From an uncultured Coriobacteriaceae bacterium (GTDB taxonomy: Bacteria > Actinomycetota > Coriobacteriia > Coriobacteriales > Eggerthellaceae): DNA of 36,225 nucleotides. Below the pieces are notes generated by a model. The model had not been told where the DNA came from. It made no database searches and was given only the letters and a program-made list of their open reading frames with translations. This document shows positions 24,997-32,063 of the stretch, in pieces (positions within the stretch are counted from its first letter, which is position 1; each line of letters opens with the position of its first letter). Location: NCBI GenBank assembly GCA_902764575.1, contig CACWWI010000023.1, forward strand, positions 1-36,225, in the 5' to 3' direction. The position numbers were made by a program, and so were the translations under genes.

Positions 24997-26292
24997 CTAT
25001 TCGGCAGCCTCTTCGGTTGCAGCTTCCTCGGCGGGAGCCTCCTCGACCGGGGCCTCTTCAGCGGCGGTCTCCTCGACGGCGGCTTCCTCGGTGGCAACCT
25101 CGGCCTCGTCAGCCTCGGCCTGCTCGCGGCGCGGCTTGCGGGCGGCGCGCTCCTCGGGGGCGACGGTCTCGTCGACCTCGATCTCGATGCCGAGCTCGGC
25201 CGCAGCGGCCTTCATGCTCAGGGAGATGCGACGGCGCTCGGAGTTGACCTCCATGACCTTCACCTTCACCACGTCGCCGACCTTCACGACCTGGGCCGGG
25301 GTCTCGATGTGGCGCGGAGCCATCTCGGAGATGTGCACCAGGCCCTCGGTGGCCTCGCCCAGCTGCACGAAGGCGCCGAACGGGACGATCTTGGTGACGG
25401 TGCCGTCGACGATCGTGCCCACCGGGTACGCCTCGACCAGCTTTACCCACGGGTCGGGCTGGGTCTGCTTCAGGCCGAGCGAGATGCGCTCGCGGCTCAG
25501 GTCGACGTCGAGCACCTCGACCTCGACCTCCTGGCCGACCTTGACGACCTCGGAGGGATGGTTGACATGGTTCCAGGACAGCTCGGAGATGTGCACCAGG
25601 CCGTCGATGCCGCCGAGGTCGACGAATGCGCCGAAGTCGACGATGCTCGAAACGGTGCCCTTCAGGCGCATGCCCTTGTTGAGCTTGGCCAGGATCTCGG
25701 CGCGCTCGTTCTTGCGGCCTTCCTCCAGCAGCACGCGGCGGGAAAGCACGACGTTGTTGCGGTTGCGGTCCATCTCGATGATGCGGGCCTCGAGCTCGGT
25801 GTTGAGGTACATGTCGAGGTCCTTGACGCGGCGCAGGTCGACGAGCGACGCAGGCAGGAAGCCGCGCAGCCCGATGTCGATGATGAGGCCGCCCTTGACG
25901 ACTTCGATGACCTCGCCGACGACCGGCTCGCCAGCCTTGAACTTCTCTTCGACGGAAATCCAGGAGCGCTCGTACTCGGCGCGCTTCTTGGAGAGGATCA
26001 GGCGGCCGTCCTTGTCTTCCTTCTGCAGGACCAGCGCCTCGATCTTGTCGCCAACCTCGACGAGCTCGGAGGGATCCGCGTCCTTGCGGATGGAGAGCTC
26101 GCGGGAGGGGATGACGCCTTCGGACTTGAACCCGATGTCGACCAGAACCTCGTCGCGCTCGATCTTCACGATCGTGCCATCGACCAGGTCGCCTTCGTCG
26201 AATTCGGTGAGGGTGCCATCAACCATCTCATTCATCTGCTCGTCGCTGATGTCGGAGAAGTCGATGACGTCGGGATTTTTGATCTCGGTCAA
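24997..26292 (-). CDS. rpsA: 30S ribosomal protein S1
   Basis: Encodes 431 residues from a TTG start at 26292, preceded 6 nt away by AAAGGGG; this start gives the conserved MTEIKNPDVIDFSDIS. Four S1 RNA-binding repeats are visible at about residues 35-103, 120-186, 203-271 and 288-358 (for example VDGTIVKIERDEVLVDIGFKSEGVIP, KGTVSSIVDFGAFVDLGG and GTVTKIVPFGAFVQLG). Four repeats are usual in Actinomycetota and Firmicutes; E. coli has six. The last 50 residues are an Ala/Glu-rich acidic tail. S1 helps mRNA binding to the 30S subunit. Confidence 0.95.
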   Translation of the reverse strand: MTEIKNPDVIDFSDISDEQMNEMVDGTLTEFDEGDLVDGTIVKIERDEVLVDIGFKSEGVIPSRELSIRKDADPSELVEVGDKIEALVLQKEDKDGRLILSKKRAEYERSWISVEEKFKAGEPVVGEVIEVVKGGLIIDIGLRGFLPASLVDLRRVKDLDMYLNTELEARIIEMDRNRNNVVLSRRVLLEEGRKNERAEILAKLNKGMRLKGTVSSIVDFGAFVDLGGIDGLVHISELSWNHVNHPSEVVKVGQEVEVEVLDVDLSRERISLGLKQTQPDPWVKLVEAYPVGTIVDGTVTKIVPFGAFVQLGEATEGLVHISEMAPRHIETPAQVVKVGDVVKVKVMEVNSERRRISLSMKAAAAELGIEIEVDETVAPEERAARKPRREQAEADEAEVATEEAAVEETAAEEAPVEEAPAEEAATEEAAE

Positions 26293-26456
26293 AACGGACC
26301 CCTTTCGTTGTCGGGGACCCGTCAACATGATCGTTCGGCAGTTCACCATGTTCGCTTCGCGTTTCGCTCCTGAAGCGCGCGTTGGGCCGCGTAACAAACA
26401 TGTCTCGGGGGCCAATATTTACTTACCTGCAGCTTTCTGCAAGTTTTCGCAGTATA
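26293..26456 (-). promoter_or_regulatory. rpsA promoter and ~150-nt 5' leader
   Basis: TATACT at 26456-26451 is a -10-like box, giving a leader of about 150 nt. Within it CCCC just upstream can pair with GGGG of the SD through the loop GACAACGAAA, and another stem CGCTTC/GAAGCG lies at 26353-26377. S1 autoregulation through its leader is known in E. coli; for this leader it is inferred. Nothing else is seen here. Confidence 0.4.
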
Positions 26457-26537
26457 GCACGCATGGCGCGCAATGCATGGAAAACCCCCATCCCTGCGCG
26501 TTTTCTGCACAGAGGCGGAAGTTTGGTGCCTATGGGG

Positions 26538-26553
26538 GGCGGCGGGAGCCGCC
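26538..26553 (-). terminator. Possible hairpin terminator after nfo
   Basis: Stem GGCGGC / GCCGCC with a 4-nt loop, 15 nt after the nfo stop. It has no T-run, so the call is weak. Confidence 0.35.
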
Positions 26554-26567
26554 TGCCGCGAGGGGCT

Positions 26568-27404
26568 CTAGTTGCGAGATGCTTTCAGGCGGGCGATCTC
26601 GTCGGCGTAGCCCGAGAGGTCTTCGTGGGGCGTTTCCAGGTAGAAGGGGAGGTCGCGCAGGGCGGGGTGGTTGATCGCCGCGGCGAGGGCCTCGAAGCCG
26701 ATATGACCTAGGCCGAGCTTTTCGTGACGGTCTTTGTGGGCGCCGCAGGGATTCTTCGAATCGTTCAGATGAACGGCGCGCAGGCGCTCGAGGCCCACGA
26801 CGCGGTCGAACTCCTCGAGCACGTCTTCGAGGTTGCCGACGATGTCGTACCCGCCGTCCCAGATGTGGCAGGTGTCGAGGCAAACGCCCACGTGATCGTC
26901 CAGGTTGACGCGCTCGATGATCGCCGCGATTTCCTGGAAGGTCCTTCCGACCTCGCTGCCCTTTCCGGCCATCGTCTCCAGGAGGAGCGTCGTGGTCTGG
27001 CTTGGTTCCAGCACCTCGTTCAGCGCGTCGGCGATGAGGCCGATGCCCGCATCTGGTCCCTGCCCGACATGGGCGCCGGGGTGCATGTTGTACAGCTGCG
27101 CGGGCATGATCTGCTCCATACGTGCGAGGTCGTCCGCGAGGGCCTGCAGCGCGAACTCGCGCGTGTCGGGTTTCGAGGACGAGGGGTTGAGCGTGTAGGG
27201 CGCATGCGCGAGGATGCGCTCGATCCCCGCTTCGGCGCGAACGACTGCGAAGTCGGCGAGGTCCTTGGCGCTGAGCTCCTTCGCCTTCCCTCCGCGCGGG
27301 TTGCGTGTGAAGAACTGGAACGTGTTGGCGCCGATCGACGCAGCATCGCGCGCCGCAGCGGCGAACCCCTTCGCTATCGAAAGATGGCAGCCTATCGTGA
27401 ACAT
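26568..27404 (-). CDS. nfo: Deoxyribonuclease IV (endonuclease IV, AP endonuclease)
   Basis: Encodes 278 residues, typical of Nfo. It cleaves 5' to abasic sites in base-excision repair using three zinc ions. Motifs seen: MFTIGCHLSIAKGFAAAARDAASIGANTFQFFTRNPRG, LAHAPYTLNPSS, LYNMHPGAHVG (metal His), LLLETMAGKGSEVGRTF (Glu), VGVCLDTCHIWDGGYD (Asp/His), VHLNDSKNPCGAHKDRHEKLGLGHIG and the C-terminal PFYLETPHE. All TIM-barrel metal ligands appear intact. The start at 27404 follows GGAAGGG; an upstream in-frame ATG would overlap the MGMT gene. It lies 40 nt after the MGMT gene, forming a small alkylation/base-repair unit. Confidence 0.95.
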   Translation of the reverse strand: MFTIGCHLSIAKGFAAAARDAASIGANTFQFFTRNPRGGKAKELSAKDLADFAVVRAEAGIERILAHAPYTLNPSSSKPDTREFALQALADDLARMEQIMPAQLYNMHPGAHVGQGPDAGIGLIADALNEVLEPSQTTTLLLETMAGKGSEVGRTFQEIAAIIERVNLDDHVGVCLDTCHIWDGGYDIVGNLEDVLEEFDRVVGLERLRAVHLNDSKNPCGAHKDRHEKLGLGHIGFEALAAAINHPALRDLPFYLETPHEDLSGYADEIARLKASRN

Positions 27405-27444
27405 CGTTTTCCCTTCCGTTTGCAGGGCGCGTGGCGCCGGGCGC

Positions 27445-27834
27445 TCACTCCTCCCCGAGCTCCCTTTCCCAATCGAAGTCGTCGGGTGGGCCGTCGTTCC
27501 CGGCGGCTTCATTGCGCCCGTCCCAGAGGTGCGCGCTCAGGTCGACGTGGTCGTCGTCGACGAACGCCACGCCCTCAGCGCGCAGTAGGTCGCGCTGAAC
27601 GTCGGGGCCTCCGAACGCGAAGCCCTTGCACAGCGACCCGTCCTTGAACAGCACGCGATGGCAGGGGATGTTGCCCTCTCCGCCGCCGGGCGTTGGGTTT
27701 CCGCGGAGCGCGAAGCCGACGTAACGCGCAGAGCGAGGCCTGCCCATGAGCCGGGCGACCTGGCCATATGTTGTAACTTTGCCGCGCGGCACCTGCCGCA
27801 CGATCTCGAACACCTTGTCGGCGAATTCTCCCAT
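27445..27834 (-). CDS. MGMT-family alkyltransferase, catalytic domain only
   Basis: Encodes 129 residues (MGEFADKVFEIVRQVPRGKVTTYGQVARLMG...). It contains the DNA-binding/catalytic domain of O6-alkylguanine-DNA alkyltransferases with the acceptor Cys58 in NIPCHRV, the Arg finger region RSARYVGFALRGNP and a helix-turn-helix recognition part. The N-terminal domain of Ogt/Ada is missing, a size typical of alkyltransferase-like proteins, but unlike classical ATL the Cys is present, so methyl acceptance is plausible. The last 30 residues are acidic. No SD is visible; an extended -10 (TGC-TATTCT) ends 6 nt before the ATG, so transcription is probably leaderless. Co-transcribed with nfo. Confidence 0.87.
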   Translation of the reverse strand: MGEFADKVFEIVRQVPRGKVTTYGQVARLMGRPRSARYVGFALRGNPTPGGGEGNIPCHRVLFKDGSLCKGFAFGGPDVQRDLLRAEGVAFVDDDHVDLSAHLWDGRNEAAGNDGPPDDFDWERELGEE

Positions 27835-27840
27835 AGCGGC

Positions 27841-27849
27841 AGAATAGCA
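27841..27849 (-). promoter_or_regulatory. Extended -10 of the MGMT gene, predicted leaderless start
   Basis: TGCTATTCT on the minus strand, followed by GCCGCT and the ATG at 27834. The predicted start nucleotide is the A of the ATG. This mirrors the spacing seen at recN. Confidence 0.45.
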
Positions 27850-27851
27850 TG

Positions 27852-27897
27852 TTGCCCGCACGTGAGCGCAGGACCCTATAGCCGACAGTGCGGGCAA
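27852..27897. promoter_or_regulatory. Inverted repeat TTGCCCGCAC-N26-GTGCGGGCAA
   Basis: Two perfect 10-bp half-repeats separated by 26 nt in the 144-nt divergent gap between MGMT and the DUF1292 gene. The first half lies at about -15 to -30 relative to the MGMT start, overlapping the core promoter. The centre-to-centre distance is 36 nt, suiting two copies of an operator. Function inferred. Confidence 0.45.
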
Positions 27898-27978
27898 TTG
27901 CGGTTTCTGGCCCGTGGGGAGATGCGGGTGGTTTACCATGGGAGCACGATAAAACGCCGCTTGAGGAGAAGATGGCTT

Positions 27979-28299
27979 ATGCGCGAGGGAAGTGCCCCCA
28001 ATTTCTGCCCGCCGGTCACGGAAGGCGATGTGTTCGAGTTCGAAGACGAGAACGGCGACGTGGTCGCGCTCGAGTTCCTGGGGCTCGTGCTCCACAACGG
28101 CCGCCGCTACGGCTTCTTCTTCCCCATTTCCGAAGACGAGCCCGCGCTGTCGTCGGGCGAGGTCATTCTGCTCGAGGTGACGGACGTCGACGACGAGGGC
28201 CAGCCCCTCGAGTTCGAGTACATCGACGACGAGGCCATCGCGGCCGAGGCGTTCGAGGCGTTCAAGGTTGCCGCGAAGGACCTCTACGACTTCGAATAG
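27979..28299 (+). CDS. DUF1292 family protein
   Basis: Encodes 106 residues. It has the DUF1292 pattern: an acidic small beta protein with FEFEDENGDVVALEFLGLVLHNGRRYGFFFP, SGEVILLEVTDVDDEGQPLEFEYIDDEA and a final helix. Such proteins (for example Bacillus YrzB) have no established role. The start at 27979 is chosen because GAGGAGA lies 9 nt upstream. It is divergent from MGMT, and its 3' end overlaps the convergent ECF ATPase gene by 16 nt. Confidence 0.8.
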   Translation: MREGSAPNFCPPVTEGDVFEFEDENGDVVALEFLGLVLHNGRRYGFFFPISEDEPALSSGEVILLEVTDVDDEGQPLEFEYIDDEAIAAEAFEAFKVAAKDLYDFE

Positions 28300-29108
28300 C
28301 GCATAATCTCGTCGGCGAGCGCGTCGATTCCCACCTGCGGTTCGAGGGGCATGCCGCGTTCCTCCAGCTTGCGCGAGAGGCGCAGGGCGAACGGCACGTC
28401 CAGGCCCAGCAGGTCGAAGTCCCCGATGCGGGTGAGTGCATGCTGCGGCGTGCCGTCGAAGACGAGCGCGCCCTGGTCGAGCACGAGGATGCGGTCGGCG
28501 AGCATGGCCATCTCGGTCGAATGCGTGATGAGCACGATCGCTATGCCCCTGCCGTGCAGTTCCTCGCAGATGCGCATGAGGTCGCGTCGGCCGCGCGGGT
28601 CGAGCATCGATTCCGCCTCGTCCAAGATGAGCACCTGGGGCTGCATCGCGAGCGCCCCCGCAATGGCGACGCGTTGCTTCTGGCCGCCCGAAAGGGCGTG
28701 GGTGGAAGAGCCCTCGAGGCCCTCGAGGCCCACCTGGGCGAGCGAGCGGGCCACGCGCTCGCGGATTTCCGCTGGGTCGATCCCCAGGTTCTCGGGGCCG
28801 AAGGCCACGTCGTCTTCCACGGTGCTCGCGACAATCTGGTCGTCGGGGTTTTGGAACACCATTCCCACGAGGCAGCGGGTGTCGGCGAGGCTCTTCGCGT
28901 CGGACGTGGGCCGGCCGTTCACGCGCACCTCGCCCGACCGGGGGACGAGCAGGCCGTTCATCAGCTTGGCGAGCGTCGACTTGCCGCTGCCGTTGCTGCC
29001 GAGCACGCTGACGAACTCGCCGGCGTCGATGCCGAACGACACTCCGCCGAGCGCGTTGCGCTCGTCGTCGTACGAGTACGAAACGTTGTCGATTTCGATG
29101 AAGGCCAT
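28284..29108 (-). CDS. Energy-coupling factor (ECF) type ABC transporter ATPase
   Basis: Encodes 274 residues. ABC ATPase of the EcfA/CbiO type: Walker A GSNGSGKS (37-44), Q-loop VFQNPDDQIVAST with the EcfA-typical NPDDQ, signature LSGGQKQR (139-146), Walker B LILDEAESMLDP and the H-loop ITHSTEMAMLADRILVLDQG. ECF importers need two ATPases, an EcfT membrane coupler and S components. None of these lie in this window, so it may serve a shared coupling module encoded elsewhere. It follows the GT-B-like gene by 27 nt with SD GGGAG, suggesting co-transcription. The end overlaps the DUF1292 gene. Confidence 0.9.
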   Translation of the reverse strand: MAFIEIDNVSYSYDDERNALGGVSFGIDAGEFVSVLGSNGSGKSTLAKLMNGLLVPRSGEVRVNGRPTSDAKSLADTRCLVGMVFQNPDDQIVASTVEDDVAFGPENLGIDPAEIRERVARSLAQVGLEGLEGSSTHALSGGQKQRVAIAGALAMQPQVLILDEAESMLDPRGRRDLMRICEELHGRGIAIVLITHSTEMAMLADRILVLDQGALVFDGTPQHALTRIGDFDLLGLDVPFALRLSRKLEERGMPLEPQVGIDALADEIMRYSKS

Positions 29109-29135
29109 GCAGCTCCCGTTCGGCGCGAACCCGCG

Positions 29136-30602
29136 TTATTCCTCGCCGCAGGCCAGCTGCACGACGCGGTAGGCGCCGTCGTAGGTTCCCACGGCATCCG
29201 CGGCGACGATGTTGTCGCACATGTCGGCGATGATCGACGGCTCCGCCTGCACGAGGTCGATCATGGCGCAGATCTCGGGGAGCGTCTCCAGCTCGTAGGT
29301 GCCGTCGCCCACTTCGGCTGCGCGGATGGCGCCCCAGGCCTCGTGCCCGCCCACGCGCTTGATCATGAGCTTGGGCACGGGGTAGTAGGCGAGCTCGCTC
29401 GGCTTGGTGACGAGCAGGTCGCACGCGCGCATGAGCAGGTTCGTCATGTACACGGCCGAGAAGATGTCCGAATCGCCGAACGCGTGGATGCCCGTAACCT
29501 CCCCTTCCAGGGCCTCCTCGGCGAAGGCGGCCGCGGCGTCGAAGTCGTCGAAGTGCTCCGTGAGCTTCACGAACGGCGGGATGGACGTGCGCAGGGACTC
29601 CCAAACGTCCCGATGGTCGCCGACGTTCACGAACAGCGTCGCTTCCTCGCGCTTGATGAAGGGCAGCAGGTGCTCGATGATCCCGCGGAACAGGTCTTGC
29701 TGGGCACCGGCCCCGCCCACGGTGAGCAGGTAGCGCGTCGGGCTGCCGTCGAGCGCGCGGTCGATGCGACGCAGGCAGTCGAACGGGATGTTGAGCACCA
29801 GCTCGTGGTCGATGTAGTGCCCCGTGTACACGAGCGAGCCCTCGGGCATGGGGTGCAGCGCGCGCTTCTTGTCCATGCCGCGCAGCGCCTTGTAGCCCAG
29901 GAAGGCCGAAGGCGTCTGGACGGTGTGCGTGGCTCCCTCGGAAAGGTGCAGCGCCATGGGCCAGTTGTCGGGGATGGCGTTCACTACGTGCGTGAGCCCC
30001 GCGTGCACGGCGGCCTGGGCAGGCCAGGCGTGCGTGCCGATGAACGGGATGTCGCGCGGCAGGTCGGCGTAGGGCGCCACCATGAGCTCGGCGTTCTTCT
30101 GGTCCGCGGCGTTGTACGTGAGCTTGCGGAAGCCCTCGGAGTTCAGCGGTTCCCACACCAGCTTGTTGAACAGCCAGATCTTCTGCGAGAGCACCGACCC
30201 CAGGGAGTACAGGGCGTTCTGCTGCGCGATGAGCTGGGTTGCCGCGGTGCCCGGGAAGCCCATGAGGTCGAACCAGAGCGGCGTGTAGCCGAGCGCCGCC
30301 GCTGCCGAGGCCATGGCCATGGAGATGCGGTAGTGCCCGAAGCCCATGCGGATGTTGCCCACCACCACCGGCTTCTCGATGCCCGAGAGGTCGACGGCCC
30401 CCGCTCCGGCGTCGGCGGGGCGCAGCCACTTGGCCCCGAAGCGGTCGCCTATCACGGGAAGGTCGGCCACCTGCAGATGGCACGTTTCCGTCCCGTCGCA
30501 GCCGAACTTGCGCGCGCGCTTCTCCTTGGACTTGCACGCCTTGGCGTAGGTGCGTGCATCGATCTCATTCCCGAAGATAACGGCTGCTCGGTCGGTTGTC
30601 AT
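29136..30602 (-). CDS. Uncharacterised GT-B-like protein
   Basis: Encodes 488 residues, with no signal peptide or clear TM helix. The segment GNIRMGFGHYRISMAMASAA (about 82-101) resembles the first loop of GT-B enzymes of the MurG/diacylglycerol-glycosyltransferase type (GxGHxxAA). Later, RYLLTVGGAGAQQDLFRGIIEHLLPFI resembles the second Rossmann domain start, and LLVTKPSELAYYPVPKLMIKRVGGHE is similar to the donor-binding end of such enzymes. I cannot name donor, acceptor or family, so a lipid or envelope glycosyltransferase is only a guess. The start at 30602 has a near-perfect SD GAGGAGAAA. It is divergent from the galactoside operon and upstream of the ECF ATPase. Confidence 0.65.
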   Translation of the reverse strand: MTTDRAAVIFGNEIDARTYAKACKSKEKRARKFGCDGTETCHLQVADLPVIGDRFGAKWLRPADAGAGAVDLSGIEKPVVVGNIRMGFGHYRISMAMASAAAALGYTPLWFDLMGFPGTAATQLIAQQNALYSLGSVLSQKIWLFNKLVWEPLNSEGFRKLTYNAADQKNAELMVAPYADLPRDIPFIGTHAWPAQAAVHAGLTHVVNAIPDNWPMALHLSEGATHTVQTPSAFLGYKALRGMDKKRALHPMPEGSLVYTGHYIDHELVLNIPFDCLRRIDRALDGSPTRYLLTVGGAGAQQDLFRGIIEHLLPFIKREEATLFVNVGDHRDVWESLRTSIPPFVKLTEHFDDFDAAAAFAEEALEGEVTGIHAFGDSDIFSAVYMTNLLMRACDLLVTKPSELAYYPVPKLMIKRVGGHEAWGAIRAAEVGDGTYELETLPEICAMIDLVQAEPSIIADMCDNIVAADAVGTYDGAYRVVQLACGEE

Positions 30603-30631
30603 GGGTTTCTCCTCTGGCCTGGTATCGCTGG

Positions 30632-30652
30632 TATAATCCTTGCATCATTATA
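30632..30652. promoter_or_regulatory. Overlapping divergent promoters, TATAAT-N9-ATTATA
   Basis: A plus -10 TATAAT (30632-30637, extended by TGG) and a minus -10 TATAAT (30652-30647) form a perfect inverted repeat around a 9-nt centre. Predicted starts are near 30644 (transporter) and 30640 (GT-B-like gene). The two polymerase sites overlap, so they may exclude each other. Confidence 0.6.
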
Positions 30653-30670
30653 TTCATGGGAGGGTCATTC

Positions 30671-32062
30671 ATGGAAGAAAAGAAACTGGCGAGCAATGGG
30701 TTGCTCTGGGTTTTCGCGCTCGGCCAGATGGGCTGGGCAGCGTTGTCCGGCGTTATATCGAACTGCCTCGTGTACTACTACATGCCCGAAGAGGACCTAC
30801 TTGCGCAGGGGCACACCATTTTCATCGCGCAGGGCCTCGTGTTCCTGGGCTTCCTCACCATCATCGGCGTCATCACGGCTCTCGGCCGCCTGTTCGACGC
30901 CGTCACCGACCCCTGGATCGCATCGCTTTCGGACCGCTGCAAGCACAAGCTGGGCCGCCGTATCCCGTTCCTGCGCTACTCGGCCATCCCCTTCGGCATC
31001 ATCACCGTTTTGGTGTTCGTGTCGCCCATTCCCGAGGAAAGCCCCGTAAACGCCGTGTTCCTCGGGGCCATGATGCTGCTGTTCTACCTGGCGATGACCT
31101 GCTACTGCACGCCGTACAACGCGCTCATCCCCGAGCTCGGCCGCACGCAGAAGCTGCGCATCAACGTGTCCACCTACATCAGCGCCACCTACTTCATCGG
31201 CACGGCGCTGGCCTACGCGGTGCCCACCGTCGCCAGCATGCTCATCCCCTCGTTCGGCGTGGCCGGGGCCTATCGCATTGCCATAGCGGGCCTGGCCCTC
31301 GTCGCGGTCATCTGCATGCTCATCCCCGCGTTCGCCATCGACGAGCACAAGTACGCCGACACGACCCCTTCGCAGTCGCCCGCGTTCAGCAGCCTGGTGA
31401 AGACGTTCAAGAACAGGGAGTTCCAGGCGTTCGTGGGCTCCGACATCCTGTACTGGATTGCGTTCACCATGTTCCAGACGGGCCTGCTCTTCTACGTGAC
31501 GCAGCTCATGGGGCTCGACGTGGCGTGGTCCACCATCCTGCTCGTGCTGATGATGGGCGTGGCGTTCATCTTGTACATTCCCGTGAACATCCTGGCCAAG
31601 CGCATGGGCAAGAAGAAGCTCATCGTGTTCGCGTTCGCGTTCTTCGCGGTGACGTTCGGCATCACGGCTTTCTCGGGCATGGTCGGCGTGCCGCTGGAGG
31701 CGTGGGGCATCCTCATCGCCATCATGGCGTCCATCCCGCTGGCCATCCTGGGCGTGCTGCCGCAGGCCGTGGTGGCCGACATCGCCGAGGTGGACGCGCT
31801 CGATACGGGCGAGGCGCGCCAGGGCATGTTCTATGCGGCCCGCACGTTCGCCATGAAGCTGGGCCAGGCGGTGTCGATGCTCGTGTTCACGGGCATCATC
31901 GCCATGGACATCGGCGATATGAAATACCGCATCACGGCCGTTGTCGCCTGCGTGTTCTGCCTGCTCGGCGCCCTGGTGTTCGCATGCTACCACGAGAAGA
32001 AGGTGCTGAAGCGCATCGAGGAGGCCAGCGAGGTCGAGCACTTCGGGGAAGTGGGGGCCTAA
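30671..32062 (+). CDS. GPH-family sugar:cation symporter (putative alpha-galactoside permease)
   Basis: Encodes 463 residues with about 12 hydrophobic segments. Glycoside-pentoside-hexuronide transporters (MFS-like, MelB family) show LFDAVTDPWIASLSDRCKHKLGRRIPFLRYS after helix 2, and a similar arrangement VPLEAWGILIAIM near the C-terminal half; the first motif, with its conserved acidic residues in DAVTDPW, is clearly present here. The context with GH36 alpha-galactosidase, galK and galT suggests melibiose- or raffinose-like substrates; the precise substrate is inferred. The start at 30671 follows GGGAGGGTC. It is first in the galactoside operon, and the next ORF begins one base after the stop. 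Confidence 0.88.
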   Translation: MEEKKLASNGLLWVFALGQMGWAALSGVISNCLVYYYMPEEDLLAQGHTIFIAQGLVFLGFLTIIGVITALGRLFDAVTDPWIASLSDRCKHKLGRRIPFLRYSAIPFGIITVLVFVSPIPEESPVNAVFLGAMMLLFYLAMTCYCTPYNALIPELGRTQKLRINVSTYISATYFIGTALAYAVPTVASMLIPSFGVAGAYRIAIAGLALVAVICMLIPAFAIDEHKYADTTPSQSPAFSSLVKTFKNREFQAFVGSDILYWIAFTMFQTGLLFYVTQLMGLDVAWSTILLVLMMGVAFILYIPVNILAKRMGKKKLIVFAFAFFAVTFGITAFSGMVGVPLEAWGILIAIMASIPLAILGVLPQAVVADIAEVDALDTGEARQGMFYAARTFAMKLGQAVSMLVFTGIIAMDIGDMKYRITAVVACVFCLLGALVFACYHEKKVLKRIEEASEVEHFGEVGA

Positions 32063-32063
32063 G

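Noticed and set aside
24979-26373. Open frame antisense to rpsA
   Set aside because: Composed of Leu/Asp/Val-rich shadow sequence opposite the clear S1 repeats; a consequence of high GC codon bias.
27445-30537. A very long open frame on the minus strand
   Set aside because: Its upper part reads Arg/Ala/Gly-rich sequence antisense or out of frame to the GT-B-like and ATPase genes; only the last 129 codons (MGMT) are real.
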